Translations under genes and position numbers: made by a program | DNA from: Kmv34 sp964524965 | GTDB lineage: Bacteria > Aerophobota > Aerophobia > Aerophobales > B3-G15 | Reading direction: 5' to 3' | DNA: 8,745 nucleotides | Assembly (NCBI GenBank): GCA_964524965.1 | Contig: CAZGDY010000075.1 | Location: forward strand, 1-8,745 | Notes under the pieces: model-generated | What the model was told of the DNA's origin: nothing | Database searches by the model: none | The model's input: only the letters and a program-made list of their open reading frames with translations | In this document: piece after piece, positions 1 through 6,755 of the stretch | Position numbering within the stretch: position 1 is the first letter of the stretch | Layout of the letters: every line of letters begins with the position of its first letter

Positions 1-540
1 CAATTCATTCAACTGGACACTTCTAATATTTTATTTATTTGTGGAGGAGCTTTCCCCGGATTAGAAGAAATAGTAAGTGATAGAATAGGAAAAAAAACAC
101 TGGGTTTTTCTTCTCTTAAAGAAAAAGGGCGAAAAAATATTCTTGCTAACCTACTTCCCGATGATTTAGTTGAATATGGTTTTATCCCGGAATTTGTAGG
201 AAGACTGCCCGTAGTAACTGAACTAGAATTACTAACTAAAGCGCAATTAAAAAAGATTCTACTGGAACCCAAAAATGCTATAGTGAAACAGTACCAGAAA
301 CTATTTGAGATGGAAAATGTGAAACTCACTTTTACCAAAGCAGCTTTAGAAGAGATAAGTCAACTTACCTTCAAAAGAAAAATGGGAGCAAGAGGCCTCA
401 GAGCTATTGCGGAGGAGATTATGCTGGAAATAATGTATGATTTACCTTCCAGGAAAAATATAAAAGAGTGCATCATCGATGAAGACGTAGTAAGAGGAAA
501 GAAAAAACCTATTACCATAACCCGTCAGATGGTAGCCTGA
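1..540 (+). CDS. clpX: ATP-dependent Clp protease ATP-binding subunit ClpX, C-terminal part (5' end outside window)
   Basis: This is the last 179 residues of ClpX, the AAA+ unfoldase that feeds substrates into ClpP in the cytoplasm. The frame is open from base 1, so the zinc-binding domain, Walker A/B and pore loops lie off the left edge. Visible motifs (numbered from base 1) are the GGAF segment at 15-18, an LGF tripeptide at 34-36 in the place of the ClpP-docking IGF loop, IPEFVGR at 62-68 with the arginine finger Arg68, the EPKNAIVKQYQKLFEME block at 89-105, and the sensor-2 GARGLR at 129-134 (Arg131). The spacing between Arg68 and Arg131 (63 residues) matches E. coli Arg307/Arg370. The family-typical end is DEDVVRGKKKP. 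An internal GTG at 283 would give a truncated protein and is not the real start. The next gene begins 20 nt downstream on the same strand, so co-transcription with the ATPase genes is likely. Confidence 0.96.
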   Translation, partial: QFIQLDTSNILFICGGAFPGLEEIVSDRIGKKTLGFSSLKEKGRKNILANLLPDDLVEYGFIPEFVGRLPVVTELELLTKAQLKKILLEPKNAIVKQYQKLFEMENVKLTFTKAALEEISQLTFKRKMGARGLRAIAEEIMLEIMYDLPSRKNIKECIIDEDVVRGKKKPITITRQMVA

Positions 541-546
541 AAGAGG

Positions 547-554
547 AAAAGGAG
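547..554 (+). promoter_or_regulatory. Ribosome binding site of atpA
   Basis: The sequence AAAAGGAG ends 6 nt before the ATG at 561. It lies wholly in the 20-nt gap after the clpX stop, so atpA has its own initiation site even if it is transcribed from a clpX promoter. No convincing promoter fits in the gap. Confidence 0.8.
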
Positions 555-560
555 TAATTT

Positions 561-2342
561 ATGAAAAAAGGAGAAATAGTTAAAATTTCTGGCCCCTTAG
601 TTATAGCTAAAGAAATTCCTGGGGCAAGAATGTTTGATGTGGTAAGGGTAGGTACGAAAAGATTAATCGGCGAAATTTTGGAAATACGAGAAGATTTATC
701 CTCTATCCAGGTTTACGAGGAGACAAGTGGCCTAAAACCTGGTGAACCAGTTGAGTCTCTATATTATCCTTTATCTGTAGAACTTGCACCTGGACTTTTA
801 GGTAATATTTACGATGGAATCCAAAGACCTCTTGATTTAATGCGTAGCAAAGAAGGTGACTTTATCAGCAAAGGAATAGAGGTAGAAGCAATAGATAGAA
901 AAAAAGAATGGGATTTTAACCCTAAAGTAAAAATAGGTGAAAGGGTTGTGCCTGGAGATATTTTAGGGACCGTCCAGGAAACAGAAATCATCCAACACCG
1001 TGTAATGGTTCCTGTAGGCGTTGAAGGAGAAATTAAGAAGATTCACTCTGAAAAAGCTAAAGTAGAAGATGTCATTGCCGTAGTTGAAACCGAGGAAAAA
1101 GAGGAAAAGGAAATAAGAATGCTCCAGCGCTGGCCAGTAAGACAAATGAGATCTTACAAAAAACAACTGGAGCCTAAGGAACCTTTAGTCACCGGACAAA
1201 GAGTTATAGATACCTTTTTCCCCATTGCTAAAGGAGGAACTGCTTGTATTCCTGGTCCCTTTGGATCTGGAAAAACTGTCATCCAGCATCAGCTATCCAA
1301 GTGGGCTAATGCCCAGATTATAGTATTTGTAGGATGCGGAGAAAGAGGTAACGAGATGACTGATGTTTTGCAAGAGTTTCCTAAATTAAAAGATCCCCAA
1401 ACTGGAAAACCTCTAATGCAAAGAACTATTCTCATTGCCAATACATCTAATATGCCAGTTGCTGCAAGAGAAGCATCTATTTATACTGGAATAACTCTTG
1501 CTGAGTATTACAGAGATATGGGATACGATGTTGCTCTTATGGCTGATTCAACCTCACGCTGGGCGGAGGCTCTACGTGAGATGTCAGGAAGATTAGAGGA
1601 AATGCCCGGAGAAGAAGGTTATCCAGCTTATCTTCCTTCTCGTTTAGCAGAATTTTATGAAAGAGCAGGTAGAGTTATCACTCTGGGAAAAGGTGAAAGG
1701 GAAGCTTCTCTTTCAGCTATTGGCGCAGTTTCACCTCCAGGAGGTGATCTTTCAGAACCTGTAACTCAAGCAACTTTACGAATAGTACGGGTATTCTGGG
1801 CTTTGATAGCAGAACTTGCTTATCAGCGTCATTTTCCTGCCATCCACTGGCTACGCAGTTACTCTTTGTATTTGAATGAGCTGGAAAAATATTTTACTAC
1901 AGAAGTAGACCCCACCTGGATACAGTTAAGAGAAAAAGCTATGGCTCTTTTACAAAAAGAAGATGAACTACAAGAAACAGTGAGATTGGTGGGAATGGAT
2001 GTTTTATCACCCCAAGACAGAATAGCCATGGAAACAGCTCGTTCTATCAGAGAAGATTTTCTACAACAATTTGCCTTTCATGAGATTGACACTTATTCTC
2101 CTCTGAAAAAACAATATCTTATGCTAAAAATTATCCTTGATTACTATGAGCTGTCTATAAATGCTTTAAATAATAATGCACTATTGGCGGATGAATTAAT
2201 TGATCTACCAATAAGAGAAGAAATCGCTAAGGTCAAATATATACCCAGCGAAGAGGTAGAAAAGAAAATAGAAAAATTGCGTCAAAACTTAGAAGAACAG
2301 ATAAAAAAACTTTTAGGGAAAAAACAAGAAATAAAAGCTTAA
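561..2342 (+). CDS. atpA: V/A-type ATPase catalytic subunit A
   Basis: This is the catalytic subunit of the cytoplasmic V1/A1 head (A3B3), which couples ATP hydrolysis or synthesis to ion transport across the membrane. At 593 residues it has normal family length. It has an N-terminal beta-barrel (about 1-70), the A-subunit-specific non-homologous insert (about 115-185), the nucleotide-binding domain with Walker A GPFGSGKT at 232-239, the GCGERGNE loop with catalytic Glu261, Walker B VALMAD at 324-329, SPPGGD at 391-396, and a helical C-terminal domain. The insert and the GPFGSGKT form resemble the archaeal/Thermus type by memory of those sequences; F-type beta subunits lack the insert. The ATG at 561 is supported by a Shine-Dalgarno 6 nt upstream and by the MKKGEIVKISGP start typical of the family. 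atpB follows after 23 nt. Whether the pumped ion is H+ or Na+ cannot be told without subunit K. Confidence 0.98.
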   Translation: MKKGEIVKISGPLVIAKEIPGARMFDVVRVGTKRLIGEILEIREDLSSIQVYEETSGLKPGEPVESLYYPLSVELAPGLLGNIYDGIQRPLDLMRSKEGDFISKGIEVEAIDRKKEWDFNPKVKIGERVVPGDILGTVQETEIIQHRVMVPVGVEGEIKKIHSEKAKVEDVIAVVETEEKEEKEIRMLQRWPVRQMRSYKKQLEPKEPLVTGQRVIDTFFPIAKGGTACIPGPFGSGKTVIQHQLSKWANAQIIVFVGCGERGNEMTDVLQEFPKLKDPQTGKPLMQRTILIANTSNMPVAAREASIYTGITLAEYYRDMGYDVALMADSTSRWAEALREMSGRLEEMPGEEGYPAYLPSRLAEFYERAGRVITLGKGEREASLSAIGAVSPPGGDLSEPVTQATLRIVRVFWALIAELAYQRHFPAIHWLRSYSLYLNELEKYFTTEVDPTWIQLREKAMALLQKEDELQETVRLVGMDVLSPQDRIAMETARSIREDFLQQFAFHEIDTYSPLKKQYLMLKIILDYYELSINALNNNALLADELIDLPIREEIAKVKYIPSEEVEKKIEKLRQNLEEQIKKLLGKKQEIKA

Positions 2343-2365
2343 AATTAAACAGAGGATAATGAATT

Positions 2366-3739
2366 ATGGGAAAAGAATATACAAAAATAAAAGAATTAGC
2401 CGGTCCTCTCATGCTGGTAGAAAGTGTAATTGATGTTGCTTTTGAAGAACTGGTAGAAATAGAACTTCTCGATGGCCAAAGAAGAAGAGGTAGAGTCTTG
2501 GAGGTAACTTCTGATTCAGCCCTGGTCCAATTATTTGAAAGAGCGACAGAGCTTGGAGTAAAAGATACCAAAGTAAAATTTCTTGGGAAAGGGATTCAAC
2601 TTGGAGTTTCTGAGGATATGATGGGTAGAATATTTGACGGCTGGGGCAGACCTAAAGACGGAGGAGCTCAAATAATCCCGGAAAAAAGATTAGATATAGG
2701 GGGAATGCCTATAAATCCTAAAGCGCGAGCTTATCCAGAAGAGTTTATCCAAACCGGAATATCTGCTATCGATGGTCTCAACACTTTATCCAGGGGACAA
2801 AAACTACCCATATTTTCTGGAGCAGGTCTTCCGCACGCTCAAGTGGCCGCACAAATTGCAAGACAAGCTAAGGTTTTAGGAAAAGAAGAAGAGTTTGCTG
2901 TTGTTTTTGCTGCAATGGGAATAAACTTTGAAGAAGGAAACTTTTTCGTGCAAGATTTTGAAAGGTCCGGAGCAATAGAAAGAGCTGTTCTTTTTTTAAA
3001 CTTAGCTGATGACCCTGTTATAGAACGAATAGCCACCCCAAGAATGGCTCTTACCTGTGCTGAATATCTTGCTTTTGAAAAAGGAATGCATATTTTAGTT
3101 ATTTTAATCGATATGACTAATTATGCTGAAGCTCTTAGGGAACTCTCAGCAGCCCGAAGAGAAGTTCCAGGAAGAAGGGGTTACCCTGGTTATCTTTATA
3201 CAGATCTTGCAACAATTTACGAGAGAGCTGGTCGATTAATGGATAAAAAAGGCTCTATAACATTAATACCTATACTAACTATGCCCGATGACGATAAAAC
3301 TCATCCCATTCCTGACCTTACCGGATATATAACTGAGGGACAGATAATACTCCAAAGAGACTTGCACCAAAAGGGAATTTATCCCCCCATAAATATTTTA
3401 CCTTCTCTTTCCCGATTGATGGATGAAGCTGTGGGAAAGGAAAAAACTAGGGAAGATCATCGTGAAATATCTAACCAGCTCTATGCTGCCTATGCCAGAG
3501 GAATAGAAATAAGAGAGCTAGCATTGGTTATGGGCGAGGCAACTCTTTCTAATATGGACAGAAAGTACTTAACCTTTGCCAATGAATTTGAAAAAAAATT
3601 CCTGGAACAGGACGACCGGGAAGATAGGCCAATAAAACAAACTTTGGGAATAGGTTGGAAACTTTTAAGCTCTATGCCTAAATCAGAATTAAAACGAATC
3701 AGAGATGAATACATTTCAAAATATGGTGAGTGGGAATAA
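2366..3739 (+). CDS. atpB: V/A-type ATPase regulatory subunit B
   Basis: This is the non-catalytic partner of subunit A in the A3B3 hexamer. Its 457 residues match the family. Visible landmarks are the N-terminal barrel beginning KIKELAGPLMLVE, the MMGRIFDGWGRP segment (85-96), and SGAGLPHAQVAAQIARQA (151-168), which stands where a P-loop would be but lacks the GxxxxGKT pattern, as expected for B. Further on are DMTNYAEALREL (249-260), the PGRRGYPGYLYTDLATIYERAGR block (268-290) and ILPSLSRLM (344-352). Arg350 in that last motif is the residue expected to reach into the A-subunit site. The start is ATG 2366, with AGAGGA at 2351-2356 about 9 nt upstream; an out-of-frame ATG at 2359 leads nowhere useful. 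It sits between atpA (23 nt gap) and atpD (33 nt gap) in one transcription unit. The best-known family variant reads SGSGLPHN, so the A and A substitutions here are mild. Confidence 0.98.
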   Translation: MGKEYTKIKELAGPLMLVESVIDVAFEELVEIELLDGQRRRGRVLEVTSDSALVQLFERATELGVKDTKVKFLGKGIQLGVSEDMMGRIFDGWGRPKDGGAQIIPEKRLDIGGMPINPKARAYPEEFIQTGISAIDGLNTLSRGQKLPIFSGAGLPHAQVAAQIARQAKVLGKEEEFAVVFAAMGINFEEGNFFVQDFERSGAIERAVLFLNLADDPVIERIATPRMALTCAEYLAFEKGMHILVILIDMTNYAEALRELSAARREVPGRRGYPGYLYTDLATIYERAGRLMDKKGSITLIPILTMPDDDKTHPIPDLTGYITEGQIILQRDLHQKGIYPPINILPSLSRLMDEAVGKEKTREDHREISNQLYAAYARGIEIRELALVMGEATLSNMDRKYLTFANEFEKKFLEQDDREDRPIKQTLGIGWKLLSSMPKSELKRIRDEYISKYGEWE

Positions 3740-3772
3740 TAAAAAGAAAAAACTTAAAATAAGGATAAGTCA

Positions 3773-4393
3773 ATGCCGAAAGTAGCTCAATTTAATCCAA
3801 CTCGTATGGAGCTTCTTAAACAGAAAAAAAGATTCGAAACAGCACAAAGAGCTCATGACCTGTTGGAAGAGAAAAGAGACGAGCTTGTCCAAAGATTTTT
3901 CCCTCTAATAAACCAGGTAAAAGACTTAAGAAAAAAAGCACAAAATAAACTTATCTCTGCCTATAGTGATTTTCAAATAGCTAAAATGCTAAACTGGGGA
4001 AGGGAGATTGAAGAGTGTTTACTATGGCCTGGAATAAAATGTAATCTTGAAATTGCCAAATATACTCCTTTAGGTTCTCCTCAATTTAAAATCAATCTTG
4101 AGGGAGACCCTTTTTGCTACGGATTTTACTCAAGTAACTGGAAATTAGACCAGGGAATAAGATCTTTTCATCAGGTTCTATCGGACCTTTTAGAGCTTGC
4201 TCAAAAGGAAGAGGAAGTAAAAAGATTGGCCCGAGAAATTGAGCGCACTAGAAGACGAGTCAATGCCTTGGAACACATTTTTATTCCTCAAATTAAAGAG
4301 ATAATAAAATATATAACCATGAAGCTGGAAGAAAGAGAACGAGCTCACATTATTACTATCATGAAAGTAAAGGAACTAATGGAAAAAAACTAA
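3773..4393 (+). CDS. atpD: V/A-type ATPase central shaft subunit D
   Basis: Subunit D is the coiled-coil rotor shaft that turns inside A3B3 and, with subunit F, passes torque to the membrane ring. The 206 residues fit the family. The N-terminal helix carries the signature PTRMELLKQKKRFETAQRAH (9-28). The C-terminal helix carries EIERTRRRVNALEHIFIPQI (155-174), followed by a charged amphipathic tail. These two regions pair as the antiparallel coiled coil, and the middle part (about 75-135) is the more variable globular section. The start is ATG 3773, with AAGGAT at 3761-3766, 6 nt upstream. It is the last gene of the clpX-atpABD run: the next gene is convergent and overlaps its TAA by 4 nt. 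No gene for the partner subunit F, or for I or K, follows. Confidence 0.96.
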   Translation: MPKVAQFNPTRMELLKQKKRFETAQRAHDLLEEKRDELVQRFFPLINQVKDLRKKAQNKLISAYSDFQIAKMLNWGREIEECLLWPGIKCNLEIAKYTPLGSPQFKINLEGDPFCYGFYSSNWKLDQGIRSFHQVLSDLLELAQKEEEVKRLAREIERTRRRVNALEHIFIPQIKEIIKYITMKLEERERAHIITIMKVKELMEKN

Positions 4394-5583
4394 CCCACTT
4401 TACTTAACTCTTCATATATTAGTCTAGTTATCCTGGGAGTTGCCCCGGGTCCTCCCATTATCCCCTTGCCAATTTTTGCTATTTCGGCTAATTTTTGAGA
4501 ATTTTCAAGAAGTGACAAAACCTTGGAAGAGATAGCTTTTGCATCTTTTCGTACAACAAAAACACATTTTCCCAAAAGTTTTTGTTGGTTATGTAAAAAT
4601 TTTTCTGTGATTTGTGGTCCTTGACCAGGAAAGGTTACCACTGGTTTTCCCAGACCAACTGCCTGTTCATTAGCTGTTCCTGCTGTACCAATAACTACTT
4701 TAGATAAATTAATAACATCACCAAATTTTCCCTGAATTACTTTAACTACAACCCCTTCTGTGGAGATTAAATAAGAAACTATTCCCTTTTTTTTCTCCTC
4801 ACGTGATGCATCGCTCATTTTCCAGTGGCTGCTTTGTAATAAGTTTACGATTTTCTCTACATCAAGCAAAGGAGCAAGCGCTAAAAAAAAGTTTACTCTT
4901 ATTTGATCTTGCAAAGAAATCTCCCTCACCACTTCTAAAATAACTCTTAAGTTCTCATAGGCTTCTTTTCTGCTTCCAGGAATAAGTCCCACTACCGGTA
5001 AACTTTTTTCCATACCAAAATTTTCTCCCGTTATTCTTAAACTGTCCATTGCTACATTTCCCACGTAAATAGCATTTATTCCATAATCTCGTAATGATAG
5101 AGCTGTTCTTTCATCTCGAGCAATAACCAACTTACAACTTAACTTCATTAACCACTTTTCTATCAAGTAGTGCTCTTTTATGTAATCTGATTTAGCTCCG
5201 GGAAGAAAAACAACAGGCTTTCTGAAAAAAAGAACTGAAGTCAGGAGTAAAAAAACATCTCCCACGCAAACTATTAGTTTAATCTGATCTCGTTTGGCCC
5301 TCACGGCTTTTATCTTCTGCAAATACATCTTCAGCCAGCCAGATTTTAAATCTCTTAAGAAATAAAAAAAATTACCTTCTATAAAACCATCGCTGGGCAT
5401 TTTTTTACAAGGTCCCAGAATTTGTATATTTAGTTTTCTGTAAGGATTTCCTTCTCCTACTAAAGGCAGGGCTTTAACTCCTAAGGAAGGATGCTCTTTT
5501 AAAAGATTTTCAATTATGGAGCAGGTGTTACTGTCTTCCCCGTATCCATTAGATAAAAATAATACAGTTTGTGCTCCTGCCAT
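4390..5583 (-). CDS. Lipid-A-disaccharide synthase-related GT-B family protein
   Basis: This 397-residue protein belongs to the family annotated as lipid-A-disaccharide-synthase-related (TIGR03492 type, known from cyanobacteria and Deinococcus/Thermus), not to classical LpxB. It has a two-domain GT-B layout: an N-terminal Rossmann domain opening VLFLSNGYGED (7-17), where NGYGED stands where LpxB has a GE-containing loop, and a C-terminal domain with GLIPGSR (199-205), GTAGTANEQAVGLGKPVVTF (299-318) and GGPGATPRI (377-385). The last two resemble the nucleotide-sugar-binding region of LpxB. Substrate is unknown; a glycolipid glycosyltransferase acting at the inner membrane is an inference from fold and neighbours. 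ATG 5583 comes only 3 nt after the stop of the upstream small membrane protein, and its Shine-Dalgarno (AAGG at 5596-5593) lies in that gene's last codons, so translation is probably coupled. The TAG stop overlaps the convergent atpD stop. It is the last gene of the minus-strand unit. Confidence 0.85.
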   Translation of the reverse strand: MAGAQTVLFLSNGYGEDSNTCSIIENLLKEHPSLGVKALPLVGEGNPYRKLNIQILGPCKKMPSDGFIEGNFFYFLRDLKSGWLKMYLQKIKAVRAKRDQIKLIVCVGDVFLLLTSVLFFRKPVVFLPGAKSDYIKEHYLIEKWLMKLSCKLVIARDERTALSLRDYGINAIYVGNVAMDSLRITGENFGMEKSLPVVGLIPGSRKEAYENLRVILEVVREISLQDQIRVNFFLALAPLLDVEKIVNLLQSSHWKMSDASREEKKKGIVSYLISTEGVVVKVIQGKFGDVINLSKVVIGTAGTANEQAVGLGKPVVTFPGQGPQITEKFLHNQQKLLGKCVFVVRKDAKAISSKVLSLLENSQKLAEIAKIGKGIMGGPGATPRITRLIYEELSKVG

Positions 5584-5586
5584 AAG

Positions 5587-5955
5587 TTAAGACCTTGATA
5601 TAAGAAAAACACCACAACAAATTAATAAAACTCCCAAAATCCTTAGGTAAGCTAAACGCTCATTTAAAAATATCCAGGAAAGCATCAGTACTAATACATA
5701 GCCTATGCTTATCATGGGATAAGCATAGCTTAACTGTACTCTTGACAAAACCGCTAACCATAAAACTGCGCTTATGGCATACAAAAAAAGACCCAATAAA
5801 ACAAAAGGTGATGTTAGCATTCGAGTTAAATTGACAAAAAGAGTAGAAAGATTAAGAGAAATAGGCCCTAAATAAGACATTCCTTTTTTCATAGAAAGTT
5901 GTCCCACAGCTCCCAAAAGAACACTAACAAGAATCAACCATAACGGCCTTATCAT
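5587..5955 (-). CDS. Small four-helix SMR/EamA-like membrane protein, ArnE/ArnF-like flippase subunit
   Basis: This 122-residue protein has four predicted membrane helices (about 4-21, 50-71, 75-97 and 103-120), with a longer loop between the first two. The layout and length match the small multidrug resistance/EamA-like family, and the LNERL motif before the last helix (97-101) is typical. The N-terminal helix carries GAVGQLSMKKGM (15-26), as in ArnE/ArnF and other half-size EamA proteins. Those relatives move aminoarabinose-phosphoundecaprenol across the inner membrane. Here the gene lies directly after a GT2 polyprenyl-phosphate sugar transferase, so flipping the lipid-linked sugar is the likely job, though this is inferred. 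The start overlaps the GT2 stop as ATGA (5955-5952), and AAGGAA at 5967-5962 is 6 nt upstream, inside the GT2 gene. A drug/quaternary-amine exporter is a less likely alternative. Only one such gene is present, so a homodimer is expected. Confidence 0.82.
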   Translation of the reverse strand: MIRPLWLILVSVLLGAVGQLSMKKGMSYLGPISLNLSTLFVNLTRMLTSPFVLLGLFLYAISAVLWLAVLSRVQLSYAYPMISIGYVLVLMLSWIFLNERLAYLRILGVLLICCGVFLISRS

Positions 5956-6695
5956 TTATTTTTCCTTCTTAAGCTATATTCCCCGACAATAAAATTCCAT
6001 TTTATTTGTAAAAGCTCTTTTAAAAAATGAGCATAAGCTTCCAATTTTAGTTTACTTTCAGCAGAATTTATCCAGTAAACCGGTACAATACCTATTTTAT
6101 AATTAAGTTTTCTTGCCAAACTCAAAAGCTCGACATCAAATGCCCAGCGGTTGATTTTACATCTTTTAAAAATATCTTCAGCTGATTTTCTTGTAAAGGC
6201 CTTAAACCCGCACTGGGTATCCCAAACACCCCAAATAGTCATCACTTGAATAACAATATTCCCCAAATTTCCCAAAAATCTTCTCCAAAAAGGCTGGGAC
6301 ACTGCCTGGCAAGCACCTTCAACATCTTTGGAGTTTCGAGAACCAATAACCACATCAAAGCTCTTTTCAAAAAGTGGCCACATCTTTTCCAGATGGTCAA
6401 TTGAAGTTGAATTATCAGCATCGGTAAACAATCGATAATTTCCTTCAGCTTTTAACATTCCCTGACGCACAACATAACCCTTGTTATGATTTTTTTTATT
6501 ATCGATTAATCTCAAGTTTTTAATTTTTGTCATCATTTGTTTTACTATTTCAACTGTCTTATCTTCTGATCCATCGTTGACCACAATAATTTCAGAATCA
6601 TAAGATTGGACAGATAAATATTTATAAATCTTTCTAAGAGTATCCGGCAATCTTTTTTCCTCATTATAAACTGGAATTATAACTGACAAATGCAT
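5952..6695 (-). CDS. GT2 family polyprenyl-phosphate sugar transferase (dolichyl-phosphate glucosyltransferase-like)
   Basis: This 247-residue GT-A glycosyltransferase of family 2 is most like ALG5-type dolichyl-phosphate beta-glucosyltransferases and their bacterial relatives. It probably moves a sugar from a nucleotide donor to a polyisoprenyl phosphate at the cytoplasmic face. Visible motifs are SVIIPVYNEE (4-13), VVNDGSEDKT (38-47), NKGYVVRQGM (71-80), the metal-binding DADNST (92-97), GSR (118-120), DTQCGFKAF (159-167) and RWAFDVELL (183-191). No hydrophobic segment long enough for a membrane anchor is seen at either end, unlike ArnC, so attachment would be peripheral or by amphipathic helices. 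The ATG at 6695 is the first plausible start before MHLSVIIPVYNEE, but its Shine-Dalgarno is unusually far away (see the site entry). Its neighbours are a GT39 enzyme 60 nt upstream and a flippase-like protein overlapping by 4 nt downstream. The sugar is not predictable: glucose or mannose are possible. Confidence 0.9.
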   Translation of the reverse strand: MHLSVIIPVYNEEKRLPDTLRKIYKYLSVQSYDSEIIVVNDGSEDKTVEIVKQMMTKIKNLRLIDNKKNHNKGYVVRQGMLKAEGNYRLFTDADNSTSIDHLEKMWPLFEKSFDVVIGSRNSKDVEGACQAVSQPFWRRFLGNLGNIVIQVMTIWGVWDTQCGFKAFTRKSAEDIFKRCKINRWAFDVELLSLARKLNYKIGIVPVYWINSAESKLKLEAYAHFLKELLQIKWNFIVGEYSLRRKNK

Positions 6696-6706
6696 GATTA
6701 AAATGA

Positions 6707-6715
6707 TTTCCTTTT
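6707..6715 (-). promoter_or_regulatory. Distant ribosome binding site of the GT2 gene
   Basis: On the minus strand AAAAGGAAA runs from 6715 to 6707 and is the only purine-rich Shine-Dalgarno candidate. Its GGA core is about 13 nt from the ATG at 6695, longer than the 5-9 nt of the other genes here. No in-frame ATG, GTG or TTG lies between, so the start is kept, but initiation may be weak or depend on an internal fold. Confidence 0.5.
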
Positions 6716-6722
6716 ATTTAAA

Positions 6723-6748
6723 ATTAAATGGGTCCCTGTCTTTTTAAT
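6723..6748. repeat. Short AT-flanked palindromic stretch in the GT39-GT2 gap
   Basis: In the 60-nt gap, ATTAAA at 6723-6728 can pair with TTTAAT at 6743-6748. The enclosed 14 nt include GGGTCCC (6730-6736), an odd-length palindrome followed by TGTC. A GC core between AT arms in an intergenic position recalls REP-like elements seen in many genomes, but there is only one copy here and chance is possible in AT-rich DNA. It might instead be a weak RNA hairpin between two operon genes. Confidence 0.3.
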
Positions 6749-6755
6749 ACGCTCT

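Noticed and set aside
9..338. Minus-strand open frame of 109 codons at the left edge
   Set aside because: It is antisense to the clearly recognisable ClpX C-terminal region and has shadow-like composition.
407..435. TTGCGG and an AT-rich hexamer inside the clpX 3' end, as a promoter for atpA
   Set aside because: The spacing and the -10 match are poor, and such matches are common by chance in AT-rich coding sequence.
2233..2571. Minus-strand open frame of 112 codons across the atpA-atpB junction
   Set aside because: It is antisense to two highly conserved genes, is serine/leucine/phenylalanine-rich as expected for a shadow frame, and has no recognisable motif.
4383..4389. T-run on the minus strand just after the LpxB-related stop, as an intrinsic terminator
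   Set aside because: There is no stable GC-rich hairpin before it; the run is the AAAAAAA of the atpD C-terminal lysine codons.
4434..4457. Inverted repeat TGGGAG / CTCCCA with a GC-rich loop, 41 nt past the atpD stop, as a terminator for the ATPase operon
   Set aside because: No T-run follows on the plus strand, and the bases encode the conserved GGPGATPR motif of the LpxB-related protein, so the symmetry is best explained by coding constraint.
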